Part shown: positions 23,867 through 34,072 of the stretch, in pieces
Numbering within the stretch: the stretch's first letter is position 1
Layout of the letters: the number at the start of each line of letters is the position of its first letter
Assembly (NCBI RefSeq): GCF_014839805.1
Contig: NC_051132.1
Span: 5,828,001 to 5,892,000 of the forward strand
DNA length: 64,000 nucleotides
Reading direction: 5' to 3'
DNA from: Manduca sexta
Lineage: Eukaryota > Arthropoda > Insecta > Lepidoptera > Sphingidae
Program-made: the position numbers and the translations under genes
The notes under the pieces: generated by a model
Database searches by the model: none
Told to the model about the DNA's origin: nothing
The model's input: only the letters and a program-made list of their open reading frames with translations

Positions 23867-26800
23867 CTGAAAAAAACGTTATGATTAGCAATATTGATAA
23901 ATTCAATGGTTGTTAGGTTTTTTGTATTTAAAACAAAGAGTTAGCGGAGCATTGTTTATACTTAAATCGTATTATATTATTAATATTTTATATCATTTTA
24001 TAGGACTAGAAAGAAAGATGCTAAAGTAATGTTACAAAAGATTTTGTTTGTTTGTCTAAACGCGCCATACTGTTCCAATTCTGAAACGTCTTTAGCTAAT
24101 GGGAAATTACGTTATTTCTGAGTACGGTACGTTTTCCAGGAACAAGCTTTTATGCGGGCTGAGCCACAAGTGGAAGATAGTTCAAATAAATAATGGAACA
24201 ACATTTTCCTTTCTATAGACGATCATTTATTTTCTAATAATTAGAAAGATATATTATGGAAATATATTTAAATTTTGATATCTATATTTGCACCTGAAAC
24301 AAGGATTTAAAAATATTTAATATCGTTTTGAGAGTAATGTATTAATATTTGAAGCATAAAAATTGAATAACTGAGAATTCCAATACATTCATTAATATTA
24401 TATTCCTAAATTCCAAAACCTGAACATTGCAATCGCATGTAGGAGTATTGTGTGAATTATTATTATACAACTTTTAAGCAATAATTTAAAGATTCATGAC
24501 TCAGTCATGTAAATCATAGATAAATAATTAAAATAGTAATCTCAAAAAGAATGACGTAGCCAAATCTAAAACATTTTCTGACAAATATAAAACAAATTGA
24601 TTTTCATATTAAATATTTTCATCTAAAATAATGCAGTATTACTGGATCTTAACACTATTCACATTACAGTAGTTGAGACGAATATAATCATTTTAGTTTC
24701 ATATCGTATAAACTCATTACGATAAAGTAGAAGAATGAAAAGCGATTTTCAAAAATAGAGATAAGCAAGTATCAATATGTAAAAGTATTACTGACATAAT
24801 ACTAATAATAATATCAGCCCTGTATTATATACTTGCCCACTGCTGAGCACGGGCCTCCTCTACTACTGAGAGGGATTGGGCATTAGTCCACCACGCTGGA
24901 CTAGTGCGGATTGGTAGACTTCATACACCTTCGAAATTCCTATAGAGAACTTCTCAGATGTGCAGGTCTCCTCACGATGTTTTCCTTCACCGTTAAAGCG
25001 AACGATAAATTCACAAAGAATACACACATATTTTTTTTTAGAAAAGTCAGAGGTGTGTGCCCTTGGGATTTGAACCTGCGGACATTCGTCTTGGCAGTCC
25101 GTTCCACACCCAAATAGGCTATCGCCGCCTTACTAACATACATACGCCTAAAATATATGTATAATATGTGGATGCTGGGAATCAAATTTGTTATTGTATT
25201 TCTACACCCACATACTCACGCCTTTAAACCCCGAAAGGGTAGGCAGAAACGAAATTGATGCACACTCTCCACCATGCGTATTCCGTTCCATGGTGCGAAG
25301 GCAAGCCAATCACCGTTCCATCATTCCATACTCCGGGCTAATAGTGAGTCCACAAACTATCACTTCGTCCTATACGGGGAACGAACCCGAAACCTCAGCA
25401 CTGCAGTCGTACCGTAATAGAACTACGCCACCAAGGCAGGCATATTTCTCTTGTTATAATGAAAGGGAAGGCGATAGTTAACTCAGATGTAAAATTAAAT
25501 ATTTCACACACTCTAGATCATTGAAAAAGGAGAAGAGGTGTAACAACCGTTTACAACAAAAATAGATCAAACGTAATCTTCGTAATTTTGCACTTTCCAA
25601 TCCCGATTCGTCTTAAATATATTTAAAAAGATCACGAATTTTAATAAAAGTTTCATATGAATTTGATTTTACAACATATTATAGCACAAATAACAGATAT
25701 TTAATGAGTTTATTAATTTTAAACCTATGTTATCGTCTTATTTTTGAATGCTGAAAACTTAATACCATATTAAAATACAAAAAATATTGCTATTCATATA
25801 GAATGTGCTACTAATGATCATATTTTAAGGCGTTTCCTGAGCAAATGGCCTTGAGAATTCGTTCGATACATTTACAGCACGCCAGCTACTTAAAACTTGC
25901 GAATAATTTTCTTAAATTTTTTTTGATCTTTTTGAGAATTTTAATCTACCAAAATGTTCCTTATTAAATATATTTACATAATAGCGTAGGTTGCTCATTA
26001 AAATGATATGTACATACTTTAGGAAGAGAAACACGATATCATCAATTTTAGTGAAATATTCATTTCGAAAAAATAAAAATCTTTTAAACAACCAAAGTAA
26101 AGATAACATTATAGAATAATGATATATATTTTTTCTATATTTATCGTAAATTTCGAATAGATAGGTTCTAAAAATATGGTCAGTGCGCCGTAGTGGGTTT
26201 GCCTAAGTTGATACTAAGTAATGGAGTTTAAACCCTTTGTCCGAGACCTTCAAACCAGAGCAGACGAAACAGACCACTCCGCAAATAGACGCATAGGCCA
26301 GAAATACTTAAAATCTGTTGGTTTAGGTCCAAGGGTAGAGTTTACAAGGGACTTACTTCGCCATGTGTTGCAATTCTCATATTGCATAAAACAATAGTTT
26401 GCGAAGTCTCTGTAGTTACCGTCGTAGTCTTGTGCGCAGATGTGTTGTGTTCTGAAATAATAAAATTAAATCATATTGTATGTAGTGTTGTGTTCAAAAT
26501 TGAATGGGTTGTATTGGGTTTTTTCAGTCACAACCACTAAAATTATTAAACAATGACAATATTGTGTTGTATTTGATTTACAAACTCTATCGTCTAATGT
26601 GACTGAAATATTTGTAGTATAGTATGCCTATCAATACTTCGATACTTATAAATGCGAAAATATCTTGGACTATATGTATGTTAAGCTTTTGGGGCTGAAC
26701 CTCTGAACTGATTTCGATGAAATTTGGTATGAAGATAGTTTTAAACTCTAGGAAGGATATAGGATACTTTTTATCTAGGTAAAATATATTTATATCGGAA

Positions 26801-27408
26801 GAACTCTTTCATGTCTGTGAAGCCGCGACCAAATGATATTTGCTTTATAATTCACAGTTCTATTCAGTTAGTGCTACTGTCTTGTTAATTAAAAATATTA
26901 CATACTTGTAAGCGGCCGGGCATTTATCCAAAAAATTCTTGCAACCGTTAACAAAGAAGTCTGTCACCCAAAACAGGGAGTCGGGTGGATACTTAGTTAT
27001 TTCTTTTCGATATTTTTGACGATTACAGGATGTACTTATGATCATTAGAATTAAGCATGCTGCAAATATAAAATCCAACTTATGTAATAGTTATTAAAAA
27101 TTAAAACAAAAATTATATACTTTTTAATACAAATATTTCCAATGATAAACGTCCTCCACATTCTACAAACTGAGCACTGAGATACCGTTATAAAAAATAT
27201 ACATAACGTGGATTCAGAGAACAGTAAAGTTGCGATGGGATTAAAATACACTGCGGAAAATATATATAATATGGAAGATATTGAGATAAATAAATTCTAA
27301 AACAAAATATATAATTCAATATCTACGCTAAGTATATTTGTATCGAGAGCAATATTTTTATCTAAATATAACCATAGTATATACTTTACCGACGCAGCGG
27401 CCTGCCAT
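23835..27408 (-). CDS. Kazal-like secreted cysteine protein, four exons
   Basis: Coding exons on the minus strand are 27390-27408, 26906-27059, 26357-26451 and 23835-23866. Every intron is GT-AG with phases 1, 2 and 1, and the total is 300 nt, giving 99 residues plus stop. Residues 1-18 (MAGRCVACLILMIISTSC) look like a signal peptide. The mature part has six cysteines at 46, 53, 63, 78, 85 and 99. The stretch from Cys63 to Cys85 (CAQDYDGNYRDFANYC, then FMQYENC) matches the core of invertebrate Kazal modules. Such proteins usually inhibit serine proteases or act as secreted peptides outside the cell; the inhibitory loop is unusual here, so activity is inferred only. An in-frame ATG at 27423 would add five residues. 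The protein ends exactly at the sixth cysteine. The main doubt is that no transcript is available. Confidence 0.75.
24799..25129 (-). mobile_element. SINE-B, tRNA-derived, full length
   Basis: On the minus strand the head reads GCGGCGATAGCCTATTTGGG (A-box region) and then CCGCAGGTTCAAATCCCAAG (B-box), the RNA polymerase III promoter of a tRNA. The body ends CAGCAGTGGGCAAGTATATA and a TATTA-rich tail. A target duplication with one mismatch flanks it: TTACTGACATA at 24788-24798 and TTACTAACATA at 25130-25140. It sits in intron 3 of the Kazal-like gene. Open frames on both strands within it are not genes. Confidence 0.88.
25195..25445 (-). mobile_element. SINE-A, tRNA-derived
   Basis: Reverse orientation: the tail side (ACTCACGCCTTTAAACCCCG, AAAGGGTAGGCAG) is at the left. 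The B-box (reversed GGGAACGAACCCGAAACCTC) and the A-box (reversed CTACGCCACCAAGGCA) are at the right. Also inside intron 3 of the Kazal-like gene. The 97-codon frame across it is not a gene. Confidence 0.82.
26357..26451 (-). CDS. Kazal-like gene, coding exon 3
   Basis: The acceptor is TTTATTATTTCAG and the donor is CGAA|GTAAGT, both strong. The 95-nt exon encodes the Kazal core with cysteines 63, 78 and 85. Confidence 0.78.
26640..26840 (+). mobile_element. Helitron-like element in intron 2, decayed
   Basis: It keeps ATAAATGCGAAAATATC at the 5' side, GATGAAATTTGGTATGAAGA in the middle, GGAAGGATATAGGATACTTT and a final GTGAAGCCGCGACC in place of the hairpin. The CTAG end is lost. Confidence 0.5.
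26906..27059 (-). CDS. Kazal-like gene, coding exon 2
   Basis: The acceptor is TTTTATATTTGCAG and the donor is ACAA|GTATGT. It encodes the rest of the signal peptide, a 27-residue linker (NRQKYRKEITKYPPDSLFWV and following) and cysteines 46 and 53. The open frame runs on both sides of the exon, which hides its true borders. Confidence 0.7.
27390..27408 (-). CDS. Kazal-like gene, coding exon 1
   Basis: A 19-nt exon encoding MAGRCV plus one base. The donor on the minus strand is G|GTAAAG. The ATG at 27406-27408 is preferred because the upstream TATA box would place transcription start between it and the ATG at 27423. Confidence 0.6.
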
Positions 27409-27423
27409 TATATAAATTTCCAT

Positions 27424-27450
27424 TGAAAATAGCCCCAGAACTAGTTTATA
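27424..27450 (-). promoter_or_regulatory. Likely core promoter of the Kazal-like gene
   Basis: On the minus strand TATAAAC starts at 27450. A TTCAATGG initiator-like site has its A at 27424, 26 bases on, a little short of the usual 30. It would give a very short leader before the ATG at 27408. Two overlapping palindromes lie 140-190 bp upstream of the ATG (27563-27594). Confidence 0.4.
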
Positions 27451-28494
27451 CAAATAAAATATAAACTCAACTTGCGAAACTGTACCGTTTAAAGGGAGCT
27501 GTAATAAATTTGTACGTTGATTTCGTAAACAATCAAACGTATTGTAAAGGTGTTTCACAGTATAAAGCTACGGATAGCTATCGGTATAGCTTTACAGTTG
27601 AGATTTATAATATTCTCATTGAGGTGGTCAGTATGTTTCTTCATGATAGAATTAATGAGGATAATACATAAGTCTAAGTATCCACTCTAATTCTCCTCAA
27701 GATTTTGGTGATTACTATCTCGTTATCATGTCATAGTCACCTATGATTCCTTTATAACCATGAGCTGTAACGGTATATTAGTATAGTTATCACCTAGATT
27801 TCCTCATTAAGAGGACTCAAAATATTATATCAATTAAATTTATGGAAAAATTTAATGATTTTATCCAAGTTTTCCGACGTGTTATATCTTTATATCGCAT
27901 CATGTAGCTATAGCGTCCACTACGCCGCGACCGAAGTAATAAACTATGCATTTTATGAGTGAGTGGATGTTCTGATTTCAGCGGTATTTTATATTATATA
28001 TTTCTTTAAAAATACTACGTAGATCAAATTTGACATTTTAATTTTTGGACTTCAATCTCGATTTTTTTTACTTTATAATAATATATATTTTAATCGACGT
28101 AGAAGGCAATCCAGTGATGAAATCTTCGAAATGTTATACATATTTTTTTATCATTATTGATTATAACTTTTGATATTATTATAAAACGTAATAAAAGTAG
28201 GCTACATTTAAATTATTTAAACATAGGAACCAAAACTTCTCCAGAATATACCCGTATTCTGTGGGAAAATACTCCGAAATTCCGACTGGAAGTTAATTAT
28301 TCCTTTAAATATTTACGTAACAGGATGAGGGTAAATGCGTCCCTCGCGCGTGTAGGTCCCTAACCCTCGTAGTTTGGAAATAAAGCGATACCCTCACTAT
28401 TATTTAATTATCTTCTAAATTGTTGTATGTTTGGTAACTTTGTGAATTTTAATGGAAGATGTCATACAATTACGATTTTTTTAAATATTTGCCT
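27451..28494. other. Upstream region of the Kazal-like gene, otherwise featureless
   Basis: AT-rich. It contains the overlapping palindromes at 27563-27594. A decayed family C piece may lie at 28020-28140. No gene is seen. Confidence 0.45.
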
Positions 28495-29015
28495 TTTTAG
28501 AATTCCGTGCCTCAAAAAGAAACCCTTATAGAATCACTTTGTTGTCCGTCTGCCAAGGCCCTTTTTCTCAGGAATGCATAAAGGTATCAAGTTGAAATTA
28601 TATTAAATACTTGGGCATACGAACTTTAGTTGTGAAAAAATTGAACATATGTGAACACGAAGCGCTTCGATTGCAAATTTTCCGATTTCGCAAGGTAATC
28701 AGACCTGTAGGTCCCTTTATCCTTGGATCCTGAAATTTAGAAATAAGTAATATCTTATAGCAAATGTAAAGAAAAAAATCTAAAAACCGTACATGTATAC
28801 TTTAATAATAACAAAAAAGGAATTTACTATTACAAATTTATTATTTGCGGTTAGTCTAATGACCGTATCTAGGGATAAGCGGCAAAGTTAAGTTTGTCTT
28901 TTAACCTAGTTTTTCTTTTAGTGCGGGCAATAATGTTATATGGTTTCTTAATATACCTACCTACCTATCAAGTGTATACGAACCCTCGGTGCGCGAGTCC
29001 AACAAGCACTTTTTT
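28495..29015. repeat. Widespread insect interspersed repeat, diverged
   Basis: It opens with AATTCCGTGCCTCAAAAAGA, ACCCTTATAGAATCACTTTG, TTGTCCGTCTGCC and CTTTTTCTCAGGAATGC. It closes with CGAACCCTCGGTGCGCGAGT and CCAACAAGCACTTTTTTG. These words are familiar from a very common insect repeat ending in GAGTCCGACTCGCACTT; I recognise the repeat but not its class. No protein is encoded. Confidence 0.65.
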
Positions 29016-29331
29016 GTTTGGCAATTATTAGTTGATGTAGTTAATTTATGTATAAAAAGTAACATGAATATTAAATTTTAATTCACTAAGCTTTGATCCG
29101 AGAGAGATTCATAATCTATAATTCCATATATTTTCGGATATCTATATCAGTATGCACTGAACTAAACATGCGTTTATGACTTCTTTATTACATTTACGTA
29201 CTAATTAAATATTTATATTTTATCCTAACTTAAACTATACGCTGAGCAATTTTCTCTATAAATCCATTCTAATCTTGTAAAAATCTTTTAAAATGTGTGA
29301 TTAATCGGCTGCCGAAATTTATAACAATTTC
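29016..29331. other. No feature recognised
   Basis: AT-rich sequence between two repeats. Confidence 0.5.
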
Positions 29332-29572
29332 TAACATCATCATCATCATTATCATATCAGCCACAGGAAGTCCACTGCTGAACATAGGCCTCCCCCAAGG
29401 ATCTCCACGTCGACCTGTTGGAAGCGGCCTGCATCCAGCGAATTCCTGCGACCCTAGCCAGGTCGTCCGTCCACTTTGTAGGCCGGCGTCCGACCTTTCG
29501 TTTGCCTGTACGTGGCCTCCACTCTAGAACCTTTCGACCCCAACGGTCATCGGTTCTTCGAGCTATGAACAA
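29332..29572 (-). mobile_element. RTE-type LINE, 5'-truncated 3' end
   Basis: On the minus strand a frame open from about 29572 to TGA at 29357 encodes the extreme C-terminus of a LINE reverse transcriptase polyprotein: RTDDRWGRKVLEWRPRTGK, GRRPTKWTDDLARVAG, WMQAA and GEAYVQQWTSCG. The stop is followed almost at once by a (GAT)n-type tail, the very short 3'UTR and microsatellite end typical of RTE elements. No start codon and no upstream domains remain. The plus-strand frames here are shadows. Confidence 0.85.
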
Positions 29573-31454
29573 TATAATATATACAATTTCTAACAGAATT
29601 GTTAAATTCCAACTGCAAAATATAAAATGTTTTAAACTTAATATACATCGTTCTAATTTTTTTACGTTTTTCTAAGTGAGTAATTGATGATTGGTAAAAT
29701 AATTCAAAACATTTTTAATAAATTAAGTATTATGACGTGTTTTAAATAATTAATCTTACCTAAAAGTATGTAATTTACATCAATGGCACGTCATAACTGA
29801 TTCATTAGTTTTATGATATTTATTTTATTATTTTCGGAAAACTTACAGCTAGATTAAATAATATTAGAGGAATATATGAGAAGGCTATTTAGTAGTTTTC
29901 ACAAATAGAACACAGTACAAGAGTTAAGGGATCTGTAGCAAACATTTTCAAATATTGAAATACAAACATTGGAAAGAAATCTGAAGTAATTTATAAACAT
30001 ACATAAACATATTATAAAAGTAGATAGAAGAATAAAACAATATTAATGATTTAGAAGTCGCTTTTAGTTATAATTCTTGCTATAGAGAGCTTTACTTTAC
30101 CATGAGATTGAAACAGAACTTTAATTGTATCAAAAAGACATTAATCCAGTAACAAACAGCCTCAAATTGAGCTGAAGATTCATTACGAAGACAGTGTCAA
30201 GATATTTCTACCTCCACAATCATTTCTTCCTACGCGAATGTTCGACGTCAAAATAAAACTTGTTTTCGGATTTTATTATGATTTTAGAAAGAAAGGTTTT
30301 TGTCGTTGAAACTAACATTTTACATATTTTAATTTTCGTCCGATTTTTCGGAAACTTAGCAGCCATAATGATTACGTCAGTTACGTGTCGTTCAAAAAAG
30401 TTAGAAAATGTACCTACATATTATAATTATACATTTTTTTAAAGATTATATCCGAAATCTAATATTATTTCGATTTTCTACCATATATAAACCGGTCCAA
30501 GCATTTCTACAAATTGCTTCGCGTTTAGTATTGCGTTTGTCTAATATGTGGTTTTCTAATATTTTCATTTGTGAGCCTCACAAATGAAACCGATCTTACT
30601 ATGATTGGTGGAAAGCGACGGTGAAACTTAAACAACATACGTGTCTATGGAAAAATTGTATAAGATTAAAATTTGTGTTCGATTAAGGGAAAGTGAATTT
30701 ATTTTGATTTATTAATAGATAGTATACGGCTTAAATTACTTTATCTTAAATCTAATACGATAATTTTTAAGTAAAGACTTCCGATTACAAAGTTTCTAGG
30801 GAAAAGTTATTAGCACGTAACTTCGTCACGTTTCTTAGAGATTGGCCAGAATCTATTCAATTATTAATAATATTTTTATAATGGCGCAATAATTATGTAA
30901 CCCTACATCAAACGTAACATTATTTTAATATTTAGGTTAAATTCTTATGTGAAATGTAGCAGCAAATAAAGGCTGCTTTTATTTTAATTTTATAATGACA
31001 GCATTAAAGTCGATTCTCGGAATAACGCACCATGCCGTCTTTGATGTCGTTTCCTAGAAACTGTTGAGGATAAACTAATTAGCTGCATTTTTTATGATAA
31101 TTTGTGGTTACATTATTACATTTGAAAGTAAAAATCTATTCGCACAAATATAAATCATTCTCGAAAATAATCCTTATGAGACGTTTATTCCCTACTCAAA
31201 GAAACTTCCCTGGTCGTCTGTCAGTTCTAGTTAATCATCAGGTCTATGTAGCTGACCATATCCCTGGTCATTTCTATATCAAGAGCCTAGAGGTTTGATA
31301 AAAAAAATATTTCAAGTATCTATTAAGAATTAAGATTGGAAAAAACATTTGAGAAACAGGATTAGAACTTGCTAGATGCAGATTGCAGGTAATTTTCATT
31401 AAATTGGTCGGTCTGGAAACTTTTATAATAAACCTATGTAAGGCGGTTGAATTC
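29573..31454. other. No feature recognised
   Basis: AT-rich unique-looking DNA. Open frames (30260, 31104, minus 31274) are short and low-complexity. Confidence 0.5.
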
Positions 31455-31512
31455 CTGTAGATGATGATGACGATGCCGATGATGATGATGATGACGATCA
31501 TGATGATGATGA
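31455..31512. repeat. (GAT)n microsatellite, interrupted
   Basis: About 58 bases of GAT/GAC triplets followed by an A-run. The opposite-strand frame reading through it as Ile/Val repeats is an artefact. It could be the tail of a lost RTE insertion. Confidence 0.9.
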
Positions 31513-32126
31513 AAAAAAAAATAGGCATCATTATGGAAGGACGTAGTCGAACACGACGAAGGTCTAAATGAAGAAAAAAACTATATATTTAAACCTAATA
31601 TGGCCCAAAAACTGCCATGTAAATTTAAAATCTTGTTAAATAACAAAAGTATTGAGTGTATTGACAGAGTTCTTTGGAAAGCGTGACACTCGACCTTATT
31701 TGGTCTGCGCACTTACCCAATCCAATATCCATGTACTTCGCACGAATAAAAGGTTTTATTTTAGGCTTAGGTGTGTGATTTTCACTGGCTGGATTACATT
31801 GTGATCCTCAGATCTCGAGGCTTAAGAAGGATCGACGATATACCTTATGGTAAGCTCATCTACTACGATGAAAAATGGCGATGAGTTCGTACCATTTGTA
31901 ATCACTTTGTTGGTAATTAATATAGCTTAGTTTACTTTGCGACTTAGCACAGCTCACACCAACAATAAAATGAGTTCATGTATTATTACTTTGTCGGACA
32001 CGTAATCGTGAATTGTGGTTATTTTGGAAACTATAGTGAGAGCCTTCGGACGTGAGTGAAGTTAACCTACAAATCTTCTATTTTAATCATATTTTTGGTG
32101 AGATGGCAGCGGATATAATATTTTAT
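31513..32126. other. No feature recognised
   Basis: Mixed-composition DNA without a supportable feature. Confidence 0.5.
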
Positions 32127-32230
32127 ACTAGCTGACCCGACGAACTTCATACCGCCTAACAGTCGATTCTTTAATTTTTTATTTATTTTTTAATACTTAT
32201 TTTGCTATTCGGGACACTGGGTCAGCTAGT
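32127..32230. mobile_element. 104-bp element with 12-bp perfect terminal inverted repeats
   Basis: ACTAGCTGACCC (32127-32138) and GGGTCAGCTAGT (32219-32230) are exact inverses. The interior begins GACGAACTTCATACCGCC and is T-rich. The left end is shared with the larger repeat at 44956, so this looks like an internally deleted, MITE-like derivative. Confidence 0.7.
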
Positions 32231-32865
32231 AAGATAAAAAAAGAAAACAGAAAGTTGATAAGTCAACAATTACATTATGTCAAAAATAAAAATTATAAAA
32301 CACTTCAAATTCTTTCCATCGTATAAATATTGACAGTAATATTTATACGATACTAACGTCATTCAATTGTTTTGCCTTCCCGGAACAACTCCACTAACAC
32401 TTAAACTTTATGGTATGGTATTAAAGTTTAAATTGACGTTTAAGTATTATTACGAATCTTTTGTATGGGAATATAGAAAAGAGTTGTTTTTAGAGTTTTT
32501 CAGGATTTTTTTTATTTTGCTCTTCGTAAGAACCATCCTCGTGCTTCAAAGATTTTTTTTTTTCTTTTCATTAGGTCCACAAAACTGGTCACAAACATAT
32601 AACATTCATAAAATAAAGTTTTAATACAAATTTCAAAACATTTGCAACCTTCTGGAAGTGAACACGACTTGCACAAATTAGAAATAACATGAATGAATAT
32701 GAGAAATTGATAATCCCTTATTAGGTACGCGTTACAAGTTGAGTATCTGGGTTAAATTATATATATTTGAATATGTTTAACTTAGCTGAGGCAGGCGAAC
32801 CAAAAAATATGTCATAATAATTAGAAATACTGTTGTAAGACGAGCACATGCGATAGAGGGGTGAA
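32231..32865. other. No feature recognised
   Basis: AT-rich. A short inverted pair (TCGTATAAATATTGACAGT and the reverse around ATATTTATACGA) lies near 32319-32350. Confidence 0.5.
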
Positions 32866-32960
32866 TGTTATTATAAAAAAAGAATTAGCGAAATCAATTC
32901 AGCTGCCCTCGAGATTTGCGCTTAGCATTCAGCGATTCATTTTTATATTATAGATTAGAT
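32866..32960 (+). repeat. Repeat 3' fragment related to 44956-45273
   Basis: AAAAAAAGAATTAGCGAAATCAATTCAGCTG resembles the corresponding part of the 44956 repeat (AAGAATTAGCGAAATTGTTCC). It then reads CTCGAGATTTGCGCTTAGC and ends in TTTTTATATTATAGATT. Confidence 0.5.
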
Positions 32961-33254
32961 TTTACTGCAACAGTTACCGATTTACATTCAGTAATCATAA
33001 ATCCGGCAACCGTTAAGCAATTTCACTCGTTAGCACTCTTTTTGGAGTACATTATGTTTACGACGACGTCAGTGTGGTTAAAATTAAACAAAAACATAGT
33101 TACGCTTATGATAAGTCAAGGTACACGAGAATATTTAATTATTACTTAAATGAAATCGTATATAACTAAAGACATTTTATATTGGACTTTAAAGGTTAGT
33201 TTATCAGGAGAAACATCCCTGAGACGTAAATAAAGAACTTAAAGCCATACAACA

Positions 33255-33420
33255 CAGCGGCGGCGAAGCGACCATACAACCCGATTCCTACCGGCTTCCC
33301 TTTTATATTTATTTGTGTTTGTCTTAGTTTTTGTTTTCTATTAAATTGGACGCGATTTGTTAACTAGGGCATTTATCTTGTCTCGAGTTACCTTTTAAAA
33401 AAAAATCACCCTTCGCCACT
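33255..33420 (-). repeat. Interspersed repeat family D
   Basis: Reverse copy with both ends: GGCGAAGCGACCATACAACC and CGATTCCTACCGGCTTCCC at the left, ATCACCCTTCGCCACTGC at the right. Read forward this is GTGGCGAAGGGTGAT to GGTCGCTTCGCC. Confidence 0.55.
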
Positions 33421-33829
33421 GCAACACAGGCTAATAATATTACAACTTTGCCAGTAGCAGAACTATAATATATTTAATAGTACATCAAAGTAATCTGCTT
33501 AAAGGAGGAATTTCTTACTATAGTTTTCTTACTAAGATTTTACTCTAAATTCTAGCACTTATTACTCAAGGTTAAAACCTCATTCGTTAATATATGCCTT
33601 TACAAGCAATTTTTATTTGGCCAGTGTCCAAAGGGCACTTACTCGGATTTTGTAAGGCATGAATGTTACAACCATTTTTCACCTCAACAATGTTCTTATG
33701 AAAATGCAATATTACGAATGGAATTTTTAGATCGCTCTGCTTCTTTATATGTTTGTATTACATGATAATATTACTCTGTATGATATAAACTTTGTAACAT
33801 TATTTTATTATTCGTACAGTTCTGACCAA
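33421..33829. other. No feature recognised
   Basis: AT-rich sequence with no feature that I can support. Confidence 0.5.
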
Positions 33830-34072
33830 GTGCAGTAAGCCATTCGTCTGATGGTAAGCAATATTACCGCTCATGAACAGAAGGAACATCACCAGGACTT
33901 TATTTATTTATCGATATAAAACTAATTTTCGGACTTTATAGCGGTTATATTATTATAATTTTCTTCCGAAGTTTCGTAGACTTTACAGCCTTCGTGGTCA
34001 CCTTGTTTAAGGTGGTCGCTATGTGGGCGGTTATAAAATATATCCTACCACTAGCAAACAATACCTATAACC
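33830..34072 (+). repeat. Nested repeats (family E, family C, family A end)
   Basis: 33830-33895 has AAGCCATTCGTCTGATGGTA and CCGCTCATGAACAG (family E; reverse copy near 52985). 33898-34003 is family C (GATATAAAACTAATTTTCGG to CCTTCGTGGTCACC). 34010-34070 is the inner end of family A (GGTGGTCGCTATGTGGGCGG, ATATATCCTACCACTAGC). Three families in 240 bp imply successive insertions. Confidence 0.55.

Noticed and set aside
26860..27078. Single-exon minus-strand frame starting with TTG
   Set aside because: The first codon is TTG, not ATG. The true reading uses an upstream ATG exon and leaves this frame at a donor, as described for the Kazal-like gene.
29357..29675. Plus-strand frames over the RTE end
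   Set aside because: They are antisense shadows of the clear minus-strand LINE peptide.
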